Position numbers and translations under genes: made by a program. DNA of 64,000 bases from Hydrogenophaga sp. NFH-34 (GTDB lineage: Bacteria; Pseudomonadota; Gammaproteobacteria; Burkholderiales; Burkholderiaceae_C): assembly GCF_021401345.1 (NCBI RefSeq), contig NZ_JACBGE010000013.1, forward strand, positions 82,753-146,752, given 5' to 3'. Below, piece by piece: positions 23,397 to 33,472 of the stretch (its first letter is position 1; each line of letters begins with the position of its first letter). Below the pieces are notes generated by a model. It saw only the letters and a list, made by a program, of their open reading frames with translations, was not told the DNA's origin and ran no database searches.

Positions 23397-24097
23397 TGTT
23401 TGTTTCCTTCGGTGGCATCCAGTTCGCGGCTCCAGGACAGGCCGTTGACGTAGATGCCCAGGGGGTTCTTGCGCAGACGCTGCTCGGTGCGCGGCGTCTG
23501 CAGCACGGTCGAGACCACGGCCGTCCACCGCTCGGTGCCGGCTGGTGCGCCGTTGACGAAGCGCTGCTCGGTCCAGCGCACGTTGAACGAGGCGTCGCTG
23601 GCCCGGACCACGCTGGTGATCTGCACCGTCGCCGACTCCTTGCCCACCCTCACGAACGGGTCGTTGGTGCGGGCGTACTCGTTGAGCACGGCGGCCCCGC
23701 GGTCGGTCGTGTAGTCGTAGGCGTCCAGCCAGTTCTGCCGCACCACGATTGGGTCTATAGACAGCGAACGCACCAGCGTCACGAAGCGGGCCAGGTGGTG
23801 CGCGATCTGCGCATCGCCGGGGCGGTAGGGTGAGGCGGCTTCGCCCACGGTGCGCACCTGGCCAGCCTGATCCACCTCCACCACGTAGGGCGTTACGATG
23901 GACTGCGCCGAGCGCCAGACCAGACCACCGGCCATCAGCAAGGCCAGCGACAGGCAGCCAAAGGCCATCAGGCGCCAGTTGCGGGCCTGCACGCGGGCCG
24001 ATCCGATGCGCTCGTCCCAGGCCTGTGCGGCCGATTGGTAGGGGGTGGCAGGCTGCGGCGTGTCGGCATAGCGCACCTGCGGTCGTTTGAATCGCAT
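23393..24097 (-). CDS. trbF: Conjugal transfer protein TrbF (VirB8-like)
   Basis: 234 aa, bitopic: one membrane helix (LMAFGCLSLALLMAGGLVWRSA, about 43-64) and a periplasmic VirB8 NTF2-like domain (RFVTLVRSLSIDPIVVRQNWLDAYDYTTDRGAAVLNEYAR, WTEQRFVNGAPAGTERWTAVVSTVLQTPRTEQRLRKNPLGIYVNGLSWSREL). It nucleates inner-membrane complex assembly. 12 nt after trbL. Confidence 0.93.
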   Translation of the reverse strand: MRFKRPQVRYADTPQPATPYQSAAQAWDERIGSARVQARNWRLMAFGCLSLALLMAGGLVWRSAQSIVTPYVVEVDQAGQVRTVGEAASPYRPGDAQIAHHLARFVTLVRSLSIDPIVVRQNWLDAYDYTTDRGAAVLNEYARTNDPFVRVGKESATVQITSVVRASDASFNVRWTEQRFVNGAPAGTERWTAVVSTVLQTPRTEQRLRKNPLGIYVNGLSWSRELDATEGNKQ

Positions 24098-24109
24098 GCT
24101 GGGTTCTCC

Positions 24110-25477
24110 TCAGGAATCCGAATCACGAAGGCTGGGCCCGCTGCCCGAGCCGCCCCCATCGCCACCGCGCAGGGTGTGCGCGGCCGTCGTGGCAGCGTGC
24201 CCCATCTGCTGGCGTCGGCGCATGCGCTGCGCCCAGGCGGGCTCGGTGGCTGGGGGCGGGCTGGAGGAAGCTGTGGCGGCCGACTCGGCGCTGGCAGCCG
24301 CTGGCGCGGCAGCGTCCGCCACGAAGCCCGAGACTTTGTTCTTCACGGCCTTGGCGCCTTCGGCCAGTTTTTGGCCCACCGCGCTGGCGCCTGTGCGGGC
24401 GACATTGGCCACGCCGGCACCGGCGGCGCGCAGCGGACCGCCAGAGGACGCGGCAGCGCCGGCCTCATAGGCGGACTTCGCGCCAGCCGCGAGGCCGCTG
24501 GCCGAACGGGCCGCCGAAGCGCCACTGCCGATCGCGGCCCGTGCGGCGCCGGGCGCCATGCGTGCGCCGGCGGCCACGGCCGCACCGGCACCCGCCACGG
24601 CAGCGCCTCCGGCCACCGCCAGACCCGTGGCGCCCAGCGCCGTGCCGGCTGCCGCGCCCGCACCCAGCTGCGGCGCGCCGGACACCAGGCCGGTCGCGAT
24701 GCCGGGCCCGAAGATGCCCAGTCCCAGCAATGAGAGTGAGGCCAGCATCACCACCAGCGCGTGGTCGATGGAGGGTTCGGCCGGTGCCGTATGGAACTGG
24801 GCGAACAGTCCCGTTCCGATGCCCACGATCACCGCGAGCACCAGCACCTTGATGCCCGATGACACCACGTTGCCCAGCACCTTCTCGGCCAGGAAGGTGG
24901 TCTTGTTCCACAGGGCAAAGGGCACCAGCACAAAGCCGGCCAAGGTCGTCAGCTTGAACTCCAGCAGCGTCACGAAGAGCTGCACGGCCAGCACGAAGAA
25001 GCTCACGATCACCGTGAGCCAAGCCAGGAACAGCACCACGATGGGTGCGATGTTGATGAACACCTCCGGAAAGCCGGACAGGTCGCTGATCTGCTGCAGG
25101 ATGGGGGCCGCCGCATCGATGCCGGCTTTGGCCAGGTGACCCGGCTGCAGGAAAGTGGCCAGGCTCATGCCCGAGCCGCTGGCCTGCAGGCCCAGACCGG
25201 CGAACGAGCGGAAGACGATGCCTGACAGGCTGTTGAAGTTGCCGATGATGTAGGCGAAGGCACCCACGTACAGCACCTTGCGGATCAGCTTCGCCATCAC
25301 GTCCTCGCCCTGGCCGGTGGCGTGGCCCATGGCCCAGAAGAGGCCGGCCAGGGTCATGTCGATGGCCACCAACGTGGCGGTGAGGAAGGCGACCTCGCCG
25401 TTCAGCAACCCGAAACCCGAGTCGATGTAGGTGGAGAAAGTGTTCAGGAAGCGGTCGATGACGGCGACGTCGTCCAT
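24110..25477 (-). CDS. trbL: Conjugal transfer protein TrbL (VirB6-like)
   Basis: 455 aa polytopic membrane protein. At least five hydrophobic helices in residues 25-270 (FLTATLVAIDMTLAGLFWAM, VLYVGAFAYIIGNF, IAPIVVLFLAWLTVIVSFFVLAVQLFV, VLVLAVIVGIGTGLF, ALVVMLASLSLLGLGIFGPGIATGLV) are followed by a long Ala/Gly-rich cytoplasmic tail (280-440). It forms part of the inner-membrane channel for DNA. The low-complexity tail is normal for the Tn4371 family. Confidence 0.92.
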   Translation of the reverse strand: MDDVAVIDRFLNTFSTYIDSGFGLLNGEVAFLTATLVAIDMTLAGLFWAMGHATGQGEDVMAKLIRKVLYVGAFAYIIGNFNSLSGIVFRSFAGLGLQASGSGMSLATFLQPGHLAKAGIDAAAPILQQISDLSGFPEVFINIAPIVVLFLAWLTVIVSFFVLAVQLFVTLLEFKLTTLAGFVLVPFALWNKTTFLAEKVLGNVVSSGIKVLVLAVIVGIGTGLFAQFHTAPAEPSIDHALVVMLASLSLLGLGIFGPGIATGLVSGAPQLGAGAAAGTALGATGLAVAGGAAVAGAGAAVAAGARMAPGAARAAIGSGASAARSASGLAAGAKSAYEAGAAASSGGPLRAAGAGVANVARTGASAVGQKLAEGAKAVKNKVSGFVADAAAPAAASAESAATASSSPPPATEPAWAQRMRRRQQMGHAATTAAHTLRGGDGGGSGSGPSLRDSDS

Positions 25478-25495
25478 GGCAGGGCTCCCGGTGGT

Positions 25496-26269
25496 TCAGT
25501 GGCCGTAGAAGCTCACACCCTGCGGCGTGTAGCCCGTGCCGCTGCCGATGAAGCGGCGCGTCACCTCGCGACCACGTTCGATGGCCGCAGCCTGCCGGGC
25601 CAGCTCCAGCGAGGCCGCCCGGTCCTGCGTCAGCATCAGCTGCTGCGACTGGATGGACTGCTTGGCCTGCAGGGCCAGCAGCTGGTTGGTGGCCTGCATT
25701 GCCTGCAGTGCGCCGGTGGCCGACTGGCTCTGGCTGACCAGGTCAGCCAGCATCCCTTCGTCCTGGCTCAGGTTTTGCGACACCTGGGCCTGCATCTGCA
25801 TGGCGGTCTGCAGGCCGTTGAGCGTGTTCTTCCAGCGCTGGCGAGCGTCCTGGAACATCTGGTTACCGCTCACGGTGGCGGCGTACTGCTCGGGGTAAAG
25901 GCGGGCGAACTCGGCGTCGAGGTTCGACACCTGGTAGGCCAGGCCCTGGGCCTGCGTGATCAATTGCCGCGTCGTGTCCAGCGTCGAGCGCAGGCGGTTG
26001 ACCACGTTGAACGGCAGGCTCGCCAGGTTGCGCGCCTGGTTGATCAGCATCTGCGCCTCGTTCTGCAGCTGGCGGATCTGGTTGTTGATCTGCTCCAGCG
26101 TGCGCGCGGCGGTCATGGTGTTCTGCACCAGGTTGACCGGGTCCAGCACGATGTCGCCCACGCCGAACAGTGCGTGCGCGGGCTGCGTGATGCCCAGGGT
26201 CAGCGTTGCGGCGGTGGCCAGCGCTGTCAGGCGGGTCTTGAGGGGGCGGGTGGGGAACTGAAAGCTCAT
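25496..26269 (-). CDS. trbJ: Conjugal transfer protein TrbJ (VirB5-like)
   Basis: 257 aa with signal peptide MSFQFPTRPLKTRLTALATAATLTLGITQPAHA and a helical, Gln-rich mature part (LEQINNQIRQLQNEAQMLINQARNLASLPFNVVNRLRSTLD) typical of pilus-tip TrbJ. The start at 26269 overlaps trbE by ATGA. No TrbK entry-exclusion lipoprotein follows; the EexN-type lipoprotein lies upstream of traG instead. Confidence 0.92.
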   Translation of the reverse strand: MSFQFPTRPLKTRLTALATAATLTLGITQPAHALFGVGDIVLDPVNLVQNTMTAARTLEQINNQIRQLQNEAQMLINQARNLASLPFNVVNRLRSTLDTTRQLITQAQGLAYQVSNLDAEFARLYPEQYAATVSGNQMFQDARQRWKNTLNGLQTAMQMQAQVSQNLSQDEGMLADLVSQSQSATGALQAMQATNQLLALQAKQSIQSQQLMLTQDRAASLELARQAAAIERGREVTRRFIGSGTGYTPQGVSFYGH

Positions 26270-28713
26270 GGCGTTTCTCCTGAAGGTCGGGCATGCCCGG
26301 GTTGGTGGTGGGGGTGTTGGTGAAAGAGATCGGCTGCCCAGTCCAGGCCACGGCGGCGCAGCCAGGCCGGCGCGAAGCCCTCGGGTGGGTTTGAAGCCAG
26401 TACCTCGTCGATCAGCCGCTGGTCCTGCGGTGTGGATGCGCCGGCGAAGGCCAGGGCCACGGGTCCGAGGTCCAGGTCGAACAGGCGGTTGCCCAATCGC
26501 GACTGGTAGTAGTAGTCGCGCTTGGGCACGGCGGTGGCCACAATCTCGATCTGCCGGCAGTTCAGGCCGAAGGCCTCGTAGATCGAGCGCACCTGGGGTT
26601 CGGTGGCCTGCGGGTTGGGCAGGAAGATGCGGCTCGCGCAGCTCTCCACGATGGCCGGCGCGATGCTTGATCCCTGGATGTCGGCCAGGCTCTGTGTGGC
26701 GAACAGCACCGACACGTTCTTCTTGCGCAGCGTCTTGAGCCACTGGCGGATGCGCGCCGCGAACACAGGGTCGTCCAGGAACAGCCAGGACTCGTCCAGC
26801 ATCAGCAGGGTGGGGGCACCATCGAAGCGCGCCTCGAAGCGTGCGAACAGGTAGCCCAGCACGGCCATCACCGCGGAACGGCTGCCCATCAGCTCTTCCA
26901 TCTCGAAGCACTGCACGTCTGCCGTGCCCAGGCGGTCGTGGTCGGCGTCCAGCAGCTTGCCGTGCGCGCCGCCCAGCACGTAGGGAGCAAGCGCCTGGCG
27001 CAGCGCGTTGGACTGCAGCAGCACCGACAGACCGGTGAGCGTGCGCTGCTCGCGCGGCGCGCCGGCCAGGCTGCCCAGCGCCGACCAGATCGCGGCCTTC
27101 TCGTCTGGCCCCACGGCCACGCCTTCGTGCACCAATCGGCCTTCGACCCACTCGGCAGCCCAGCTGCGGTAGCCCTCCTGGTCGATGCCGGCCAGCGGCT
27201 GGAATGCGATGTCGCCATCGCTGCCCAGGTCGTAGTGCTCGCCGCCCAGGCCCAGCACCGTGGCACGCATCGAACGGCCCATGTCGAACGCGAGGATGCG
27301 CGAACCGGGGTAGCGCCGGAACTGCAGGGCCAGCAGTGCCAGCAGCACCGACTTGCCCATGCCCGTCGGTCCCACCACCAGGGTGTGGCCCACGTCGCCC
27401 ACGTGGGTCACCAGCCGGAACGGCGTGAAGCCTTCGGTGCGGGTCACGACCAGCGGCGGACCGTCCAGGTGTCGGTTGCGCTCCGGTCCTGCCCACACCG
27501 CCGACACCGGCATCAGGTGCGCCAGGTTCAGCGTCGAGACGATGGGCTGGCGCACGTTGGCATAAGCGTTGCCCGGGATCGACGACAGCCAGGCTTCCAC
27601 CGCGTTCAGCGTCTCCGGGATGGTGACGAAGCCGCGCCCCTGGATCACGCGCTCGGCCATGCGCAGCTTCTCGTCGGCAGCGGTCGCGTCGGCATCAAGC
27701 ACCGTGACCGTGGCGGTCACGTATCCGAAGGCCACGTGGTCGCTGCCCAGCTCCTGCAGGGCCGCGTCGGCATCGGCCGCCTTGTTGCCGGCGTCGGTGT
27801 CCACCAGCGGCGACTCCTGCTGGAACAGCGTCTCGCGCAACAGGGCGATCACGTTCTTGCGCTTGGCAAACCACTGCCGGCGCAGGCGGCCCAGCTCCTT
27901 CTCGGCCTCGGCCTTGTCCATGCACAGGAAGCGCGTGGACCAGCGGTACCCGAAGCCCAGCCGGTTCAGGTCGTCCAGCACGCCGGGCCAGGTGGACGTG
28001 GGAAACCCCCGTACCGTGGTCACGCGCAGGTGCGCATCCCCCAGCATCGGAGCCAGGCCGCCGAGCAGCGGGGCATCGGCCAGCAGCGCATCGAGGTGAA
28101 ACGGCACCTCGGGCATGGCCACCGGGTAGGCGCGCGGTGACACAGTGGCATGCAGGTAGCTCAAGGTGTCGGCATCCTGCAGCCAGGCGATCTCGGGCAT
28201 CACTCCGTCGAGCAGGTCGAGCACCCGGTCGGTCTCGGCGATGAAGGCACTCAGCCGCTCGCGCCAGTCCACACCGGTGGTGGAGCGGTTTTCGTAAAGC
28301 AGGTTGGCGGCCCGTGCGCGCGATTCCTCGGGCGGCAGGTACTGCAGCGTGAAGTGGTAGCGACTTTCGAAGTGGCTGGCCGATTCTTCGAAAGCGGCGC
28401 GCCTCTCTTCGTCCACTAGCCACGACAGCACTTCCGGAAAAGACGAACGCGGGTAGTCGGCCGCCGGCCGGCGCTCGGCGTCCACATATAGCGCCCAGCC
28501 CGACCCCAAGCGGCGCAACGCGTTGTTCAGGCGCGCGGTGGTGGCCACCAGCTCGCCCTGCGTGGCGCTGTCCAGGTCAGGGCCCCGGAAGCGCGCGGTG
28601 CGCTGGAACGAGCCGTCCTTGTTCAGCACCACGCCGGGCGCCACCAACCCGGCCCAGGGCAGCCAGTCGGCCAGCAGGGCGGGGCGTTGCCGGTACTCGG
28701 AGAGGTTGAGCAT
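26266..28713 (-). CDS. trbE: Conjugal transfer ATPase TrbE (VirB4-like)
   Basis: 815 aa. It has the N-terminal CagE/TrbE/VirB domain (about 160-400), Walker A GPTGMGKSVLLALLALQF (about 443-460) and Walker B LLMLDESWLFLDDP (about 648-661). The DRLGTADVQCFEMEELM and KKNVSVLFATQSLADIQ motifs of the VirB4 C-terminal ATPase domain are also present. It powers pilus assembly and substrate transfer at the inner membrane. 10 nt after trbD. Confidence 0.95.
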   Translation of the reverse strand: MLNLSEYRQRPALLADWLPWAGLVAPGVVLNKDGSFQRTARFRGPDLDSATQGELVATTARLNNALRRLGSGWALYVDAERRPAADYPRSSFPEVLSWLVDEERRAAFEESASHFESRYHFTLQYLPPEESRARAANLLYENRSTTGVDWRERLSAFIAETDRVLDLLDGVMPEIAWLQDADTLSYLHATVSPRAYPVAMPEVPFHLDALLADAPLLGGLAPMLGDAHLRVTTVRGFPTSTWPGVLDDLNRLGFGYRWSTRFLCMDKAEAEKELGRLRRQWFAKRKNVIALLRETLFQQESPLVDTDAGNKAADADAALQELGSDHVAFGYVTATVTVLDADATAADEKLRMAERVIQGRGFVTIPETLNAVEAWLSSIPGNAYANVRQPIVSTLNLAHLMPVSAVWAGPERNRHLDGPPLVVTRTEGFTPFRLVTHVGDVGHTLVVGPTGMGKSVLLALLALQFRRYPGSRILAFDMGRSMRATVLGLGGEHYDLGSDGDIAFQPLAGIDQEGYRSWAAEWVEGRLVHEGVAVGPDEKAAIWSALGSLAGAPREQRTLTGLSVLLQSNALRQALAPYVLGGAHGKLLDADHDRLGTADVQCFEMEELMGSRSAVMAVLGYLFARFEARFDGAPTLLMLDESWLFLDDPVFAARIRQWLKTLRKKNVSVLFATQSLADIQGSSIAPAIVESCASRIFLPNPQATEPQVRSIYEAFGLNCRQIEIVATAVPKRDYYYQSRLGNRLFDLDLGPVALAFAGASTPQDQRLIDEVLASNPPEGFAPAWLRRRGLDWAADLFHQHPHHQPGHARPSGETP

Positions 28714-28723
28714 GGCGTCGTCC

Positions 28724-29008
28724 TCACACGTCCAGGAGAGGCTTGTGCTTCAGGTGTCGGGCAAACACCGCCATGAACTGCGGATCGGCCCGCGCACCCC
28801 AGACCGCCAGCGAATGCCCCACGATCCACAACACGGCGCCAGGAATCCACAGCTGCAGGCCCAGGCCCACGGCGGCGGCCAGCGTGCCGTTGGCGATGGC
28901 CACCGTGCGCGGCGCCCCGCCCATCAGGATGGGCTCGGTCAGCGAGCGGTGCAGCGGAATCTCGAAGCCGCTGGCCAGGGAGGTAGCGTGCTCGGCACCG
29001 CCGCTCAT
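28724..29008 (-). CDS. trbD: Conjugal transfer protein TrbD (VirB3-like)
   Basis: 94 aa: IPLHRSLTEPILMGGAPRTVAIANGTLAAAVGLGLQLWIPGAVLWIVGHSLAVW. It contains two adjacent hydrophobic helices (about 33-60 and 60-75), the VirB3/TrbD layout. Coupled to trbC by ATGA. Confidence 0.92.
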   Translation of the reverse strand: MSGGAEHATSLASGFEIPLHRSLTEPILMGGAPRTVAIANGTLAAAVGLGLQLWIPGAVLWIVGHSLAVWGARADPQFMAVFARHLKHKPLLDV

Positions 29009-29409
29009 ACCAGTGCCCCGCCCGAGAAGCTGAAGAAGCTCAGGAAGAAAGACGAGGCCGCGAAGGCGATCGACAGGCCGAAGACGATCTGGATCAGCTT
29101 CCGAAAGCCGCCCGAGGTGTCACCGAAGGCCAGGGCCAGGCCGGTGGCAATGATGATGATCACGGCCACGATGCGGGCCACCGGACCCTGGATCGAGTCC
29201 AGGATGGATTGCAATGGTCCTTCCCAGGGCATGCTGGAGCCGGCCGCCTTGGCCGTGCCGGCCAGGCTCAGCATGACAGCGGCGGTGAGCAGCCTCTGGC
29301 GGGCGGGCTGCATCAGCCGGTTCAAGCGGTGTAGGCAGGCGACCCGCGAGGACACCAGCAGGCGGGTGAACGGTTGGGCAAAGGAGCGCAGGGCGGTCGA
29401 AGGGGTCAT
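29005..29409 (-). CDS. trbC: Conjugal transfer pilin TrbC (VirB2-like)
   Basis: 134 aa pro-pilin: a long leader (RLMQPARQRLLTAAVMLSLAGTAKA) then the mature pilin with two hydrophobic helices (SIQGPVARIVAVIIIIATGLALAFG and LIQIVFGLSIAFAASSFFLSFFSFSGG). This is the major subunit of the mating pilus. Coupled by ATGA to both trbB and trbD. Confidence 0.92.
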   Translation of the reverse strand: MTPSTALRSFAQPFTRLLVSSRVACLHRLNRLMQPARQRLLTAAVMLSLAGTAKAAGSSMPWEGPLQSILDSIQGPVARIVAVIIIIATGLALAFGDTSGGFRKLIQIVFGLSIAFAASSFFLSFFSFSGGALV

Positions 29410-30449
29410 GAAAGATCTCCGGGTGGGGTTGAGGAAGGGGAGTCCGCCGCTGAGGGCGGGGAGGGCGTTGGCAGTTCAGGCAATGGCTCGTTCACCGACA
29501 CCAGGTGGTAGCCTGTGCTGTCGTGTCCGGTGACGTGGGCAATCGTCTCGATGCGGCGCTTGCGTCCGCGACCGGCGATGTAGACCACCACGTTGATCGC
29601 CTCGGCGATCAGGGCGCGCGGTGGATTCACCGCGACCTCCAGGATCAGTTGCTCCACCCGCAGCAACGCACCGAGTGCGGAGCCGGCATGAATGGTGGCG
29701 ATGCCGCCAGGGTGGCCGGTGCCCCAGACCTTGACCAGGTCCAGCGCTTCGCCACCGCGTACCTCGCCCACCACCACGCGGTCGGGCCGCAGCCGCATCG
29801 TGGCGCGCACCAGCTCGGTCATCGAGACGGCACCCGCGCGTGTGCGCAGCGGCACGTGGTCGCGCGCAGCGCACTGCAGTTCGATCGTGTCTTCGAGCAC
29901 CAGCACCCTGTCGCCGGTGGCGGCGATCTCGGCCAGCAGCGCGTTGGCCAGCGTGGTCTTGCCCGTGCTGGTGCCGCCCGCGATCAGGATGTTCTGCCGC
30001 TCGTGCACGGCCCGACGCAGGAAGCTGGCCTGCTGTGCGGTCATCATTCCGTCGGCCACGTAGCGGTCCAGCGGAATCACGCCCACGGCGCGCTTGCGCA
30101 GCGCGAAGGCCGGCCCCGGTGCGGCAGGCGGCAACACACCTTCGAAGCGTTCACCTGTCTCGGGCAGCTCGGCGGTGAGCAGCGGCTGGCCCCGGTGGAC
30201 CTCGGCACCCACGTGGGCCGCCACCAAGCGAATGATGCGTTCGCCATCGGCCGCCGACAGCGTCACGCCAGTCGGTGCCCTTCCGGTCGAAAGCCGGTCG
30301 ATCCAGAGCGTGCCATCAGGGTTGAGCAGCACTTCCACCACGTCCGGGTCTTCGAGCGCGGCCGCGATCATTGGCCCCATGGCCGTGCGCAGCATGCGGA
30401 CACGGCGGTCGAGCGTGGTCTTCTCGGGGCTGGGTGACGGGGCCGTCAT
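29406..30449 (-). CDS. trbB: Conjugal transfer ATPase TrbB (VirB11-like)
   Basis: 347 aa hexameric traffic ATPase: [22 protein letters not shown] (about 32-53), Walker [16 protein letters not shown] (about 157-171), Asp box [13 protein letters not shown], Walker [39 protein letters not shown]. It drives pilus biogenesis from the cytoplasmic face. Coupled by ATGA to copG. Confidence 0.95.
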   Translation of the reverse strand: MTAPSPSPEKTTLDRRVRMLRTAMGPMIAAALEDPDVVEVLLNPDGTLWIDRLSTGRAPTGVTLSAADGERIIRLVAAHVGAEVHRGQPLLTAELPETGERFEGVLPPAAPGPAFALRKRAVGVIPLDRYVADGMMTAQQASFLRRAVHERQNILIAGGTSTGKTTLANALLAEIAATGDRVLVLEDTIELQCAARDHVPLRTRAGAVSMTELVRATMRLRPDRVVVGEVRGGEALDLVKVWGTGHPGGIATIHAGSALGALLRVEQLILEVAVNPPRALIAEAINVVVYIAGRGRKRRIETIAHVTGHDSTGYHLVSVNEPLPELPTPSPPSAADSPSSTPPGDLS

Positions 30450-30940
30450 GGGGTTGGGCCTTCTTCGGGCGGCGTCGGACTCGCGTGGCCCATGTCTGCG
30501 GCCTCGTCCAGTTGCCGATTCAGGCCTTGCTCCTGCGGATGCAGTTCCTCGATCACGTTGCGCACCAGGCTGCGACCGCGCAGCAGGTGGCGGCCCAGTT
30601 GTTCGACGAACTGTTCGAAGCGCGCCTTGCCCTGTGCGCGGGCCGCATCCTGGTGGCCTTCAGGTACTGGCGTGCTCACCGTGAGGTAGTAGCGGATGAA
30701 CAGAGCCAGGGTCTCGATCTCGATGTTCTGGTCGCGCTCCAGCCGCTCGAACTGGCGCGAGAGGCGGTCCAGCCGCCTGGCGATGGCGGCCTCCCGATGA
30801 TCGCCCGAGTCCGGCGACAGCCAGGAGGCCAGTGCCGCCGCGACGATGGACGACTTGGATACTCCTTTCTTGGCCGCCACTTCTTCCAGGCGGCGCGCAT
30901 GTTCGGGCGTAATGAACAGGTTCAGGCGGTACTGGCTCAT
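30446..30940 (-). CDS. CopG-type ribbon-helix-helix regulator, 164 aa
   Basis: N-terminal RHH motif [41 protein letters not shown], then a helical C-terminus ([35 protein letters not shown]). Such CopG proteins always lie between traG and trbB in Tn4371-type ICEs and probably repress the operon or act on the transfer origin. It overlaps traG and trbB by ATGA. Confidence 0.9.
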   Translation of the reverse strand: MSQYRLNLFITPEHARRLEEVAAKKGVSKSSIVAAALASWLSPDSGDHREAAIARRLDRLSRQFERLERDQNIEIETLALFIRYYLTVSTPVPEGHQDAARAQGKARFEQFVEQLGRHLLRGRSLVRNVIEELHPQEQGLNRQLDEAADMGHASPTPPEEGPTP

Positions 30941-32958
30941 AGCGTGATGCCGTCGTTGGGGTCGAGTGCGGCCAGGCGCGCCGCGCGCTGCAGGGCCGGG
31001 TCGAGTTGGCGGGGGAGGGGCAGGGGCGCGTCGTCGTCATCGAGCAGCGCCAGGTCATTGGTCAGGGCGTCGAGCTCGTGTTGCGGCGTGGTCATCGCCG
31101 TCAGCTCCGGCTGCAGGCGGGGACCGCCTTCATCGACAACCACGCCGTCCGTGAACGCGGGGTTGGGTGCAGTGGTCCCCATCGGCACCACCAGCTCGCG
31201 CCAGTCGTCCGCCCGCACCGGCGGCGCATCGGGGTAGGGCCCCTTCGTCAACACGGGCGGCGGCAACACGCGGCGCTTGAAGTTCGCGTCGGCGTAGTAG
31301 CGCAGCTTGCGTGCCTTGACCGGCGGCACGCTGGAGACCATCACCACCGCTTCGTCGGGCGGCAACTGCATCACTTCACCGGGGGTGAGCAGTGGGCGCG
31401 CCGTCTCCTGGCGCGAGACCATCAGGTGACCCAGCCAGGGTGCCAGCCGGTGGCCGGCGTAGTTGCGCTGGGCGCGCAGCTCGGTGGCCGTGCCCAGCGT
31501 CTCGGAAATGCGCTTGGCGGTGCGTTCGTCGTTGGTGGCGAAGGTCACCCGCACGTGGCAGTTGTCCAGGATCGAGTGGTTCTGGCCGTAGGCCTTGTCG
31601 ATCTGGTTCAGGCTCTGCGCGATCAGGAAGCTGCGGATGCCGTAGCCCGCCATGAAGGCCAGCGCGGTCTCGAAGAAGTCCAGCCGGCCCAGCGCCGGGA
31701 ACTCGTCGAGCATCAGCAGCAGCTTGTGCCGTCGCGCGATGCCGTCCGATCCGTCCAGTGACTCGGTCAGCCGCCGTCCCACCTGATTCAGGATCAACCG
31801 GATCAACGGCTTGGTGCGGCTGATGTCGGAGGGCGGCACCACCAGGTACAGCGACACGGGGTGTGCGGTCGAGATCAGGTCAGCAATGCGCCAGTCGCAG
31901 CGCGAGGTGACTTCCGCCACCGTCGGGTCGCGGTACAGACCCAGGAAGCTCATCGCGGTGGAGAGCACACCCGAGCGCTCGTTCTCGCTCTTGTTGAGCA
32001 CTTCGCGCGCGGCGGATGCGACCACGGGGTGCGGGCCGCCGCCTTGCTCGTTCGCCAGGTGAGGCGTCGTCATCATCCGGTGCAGCGTCACCTCGAAAGG
32101 GCAGGCCGGATCGGACAGGAAATTGGCCACGCCACGCAGCGTCTTGTCCTCGCCCGCATAGAGCACGTGCAGGATGGCCCCCACCAGCAGCGCGTGCGAA
32201 GTCTTCTCCCAGTGGTTGCGCCGCTCCAGCGCGCCCTCCGGGTCCACCAGGATGTCGGCGATGTTCTGCACGTCGCGCACCTCGTGTACGCCGCGCCGCA
32301 CCTCCAGCAGCGGGTTGTAGGCGGCCGAGAGCGCATCGGTGGGGTTGAACAGCAGGCAGTGCGAGAAACGCGAGCGCCATCCGGCCGTCAACTGCCAGTT
32401 CTCGCCCTTGATGTCGTGGACCACGGCCGAGCCGGGCCAGGACAGCAGCGTGGGCACCACCAGGCCGACGCCCTTGCCCGAACGTGTGGGCGCGAATGCC
32501 AGCACGTGTTCGGGCCCGTCGTGGCGCAGGTACTGCGAGCCATGTTGTCCAAGGAACACCCCGCTGGGGCGTTGCAGGCCCGCATGCCGCACGTCATCTG
32601 CTGTGGCCCAGCGAGCGGTTCCGTAGGTGGTGACCAGCCGCGACTGCCGCGAGCGCCAGACCGACATGCCCACCGCTACGCCCACTGAGGCCAGGCCGCT
32701 GCCGCCTGCTATCGCGCCGCCCACGTCGAAGACATCGGGTGCGTAGGCGTCGAAGAAGAACCACCATTCGAACAGACGCCAGGGGTGGTAGACCGGCGAG
32801 CCGAAGACCTCGAACCACGGAGTGCCCAGGCGTGCCTGATGGCCCAGCGCCGCAGCGGTCCACTGGGTCGCTCCCCACACGCCCACCACGACGACGCCCA
32901 GCACCGCCGCGATTTGACCGTAGAGAACCCCCTGGTGGCTTGCGCCTTGAGCCTGCAC
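30937..32958 (-). CDS. traG: Type IV coupling protein TraG (VirD4-like)
   Basis: 673 aa. Start chosen at GTG 32958, which has GGAGG five bases upstream; the longer in-frame extension has no such site. It has N-terminal membrane helices (GQIAAVLGVVVVGVWGATQW and a second near 75-100), Walker A APTRSGKGVGLVV (about 155-167), Walker B KLLLMLDEFPALGRL (about 412-426) and the C-terminal NDERTAKRISETLG block. It couples the relaxase-DNA complex to the secretion channel. No relaxase gene is visible in the window. Confidence 0.95.
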   Translation of the reverse strand: MQAQGASHQGVLYGQIAAVLGVVVVGVWGATQWTAAALGHQARLGTPWFEVFGSPVYHPWRLFEWWFFFDAYAPDVFDVGGAIAGGSGLASVGVAVGMSVWRSRQSRLVTTYGTARWATADDVRHAGLQRPSGVFLGQHGSQYLRHDGPEHVLAFAPTRSGKGVGLVVPTLLSWPGSAVVHDIKGENWQLTAGWRSRFSHCLLFNPTDALSAAYNPLLEVRRGVHEVRDVQNIADILVDPEGALERRNHWEKTSHALLVGAILHVLYAGEDKTLRGVANFLSDPACPFEVTLHRMMTTPHLANEQGGGPHPVVASAAREVLNKSENERSGVLSTAMSFLGLYRDPTVAEVTSRCDWRIADLISTAHPVSLYLVVPPSDISRTKPLIRLILNQVGRRLTESLDGSDGIARRHKLLLMLDEFPALGRLDFFETALAFMAGYGIRSFLIAQSLNQIDKAYGQNHSILDNCHVRVTFATNDERTAKRISETLGTATELRAQRNYAGHRLAPWLGHLMVSRQETARPLLTPGEVMQLPPDEAVVMVSSVPPVKARKLRYYADANFKRRVLPPPVLTKGPYPDAPPVRADDWRELVVPMGTTAPNPAFTDGVVVDEGGPRLQPELTAMTTPQHELDALTNDLALLDDDDAPLPLPRQLDPALQRAARLAALDPNDGITL

Positions 32959-33202
32959 CTTGACCTCCGATCCAGTGGCCCGCCATACGGGGCCGTTCGC
33001 GCGGCACGAAGCTGTGTCGCACGCATGAGGATCAAGGCTGGCTATCGGTGGGTCAAAGTCCGAAATCGGCAGGCTCGCAGCTCGGCCTGCAAGAATGCAA
33101 GTGGCAGCGTGCCGCCGCGTGTCAGGGCCCCTTGCCGCGCTGCAAGTAGTACAGCGCCTATGCACGAAATACGCGTCACCGAGTGTGGCGACGAGCGCAA
33201 GT

Positions 33203-33472
33203 TCAGAACTTGGGCGATTCCTTAGGTGGGTTGTACGGCACCTTGCCGTCCCCGAAAAATCGCCGTTTCGTGGCCTCGGCCACGCGGTCGCAAAGTTCGT
33301 CGCCCAGCTTGGTGCGCTCGGTCTTGCACTGCTCTCGCAGCAGCTTCAACCGTTCTGGATCGGCCATCAACGATTCCAGCGAATCGGTGGGCTGCGGCTT
33401 GCCGCAGGCCGACAGCAGCAAAGCTGCGGCGGCGACCACCAAGGTTGCGGTCAAGTTTTGAAGCTTTCTCAT
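33203..33472 (-). CDS. EexN-family entry-exclusion lipoprotein, 89 aa
   Basis: Signal peptide MRKLQNLTATLVVAAAALLLSAC with lipobox Cys23, then a short helical mature part (DSLESLMADPERLKLLREQCKTERTKLGDELCDRVAEATKRRFFG). The pattern DPERLxxLREQCKxxxxxxGDxLCxxVAEATRRRF is the EexN family of Tn4371/R388-like systems, which blocks entry of a second copy of the same element. It overlaps the LysR stop by ATGA and is probably co-transcribed with it, 245 bp upstream of traG. Confidence 0.88.
   Translation of the reverse strand: MRKLQNLTATLVVAAAALLLSACGKPQPTDSLESLMADPERLKLLREQCKTERTKLGDELCDRVAEATKRRFFGDGKVPYNPPKESPKF

Noticed and set aside
26938..28140. 400-codon open frame on the plus strand
   Set aside because: Antisense to trbE; composition biased to His/Gln/Arg, typical of a shadow frame.
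33025..33165. N-terminal extension of TraG to 33165
   Set aside because: The GTG at 32958 has a GGAGG box and matches the family start; the extension is Cys/Arg rich and lacks a binding site.
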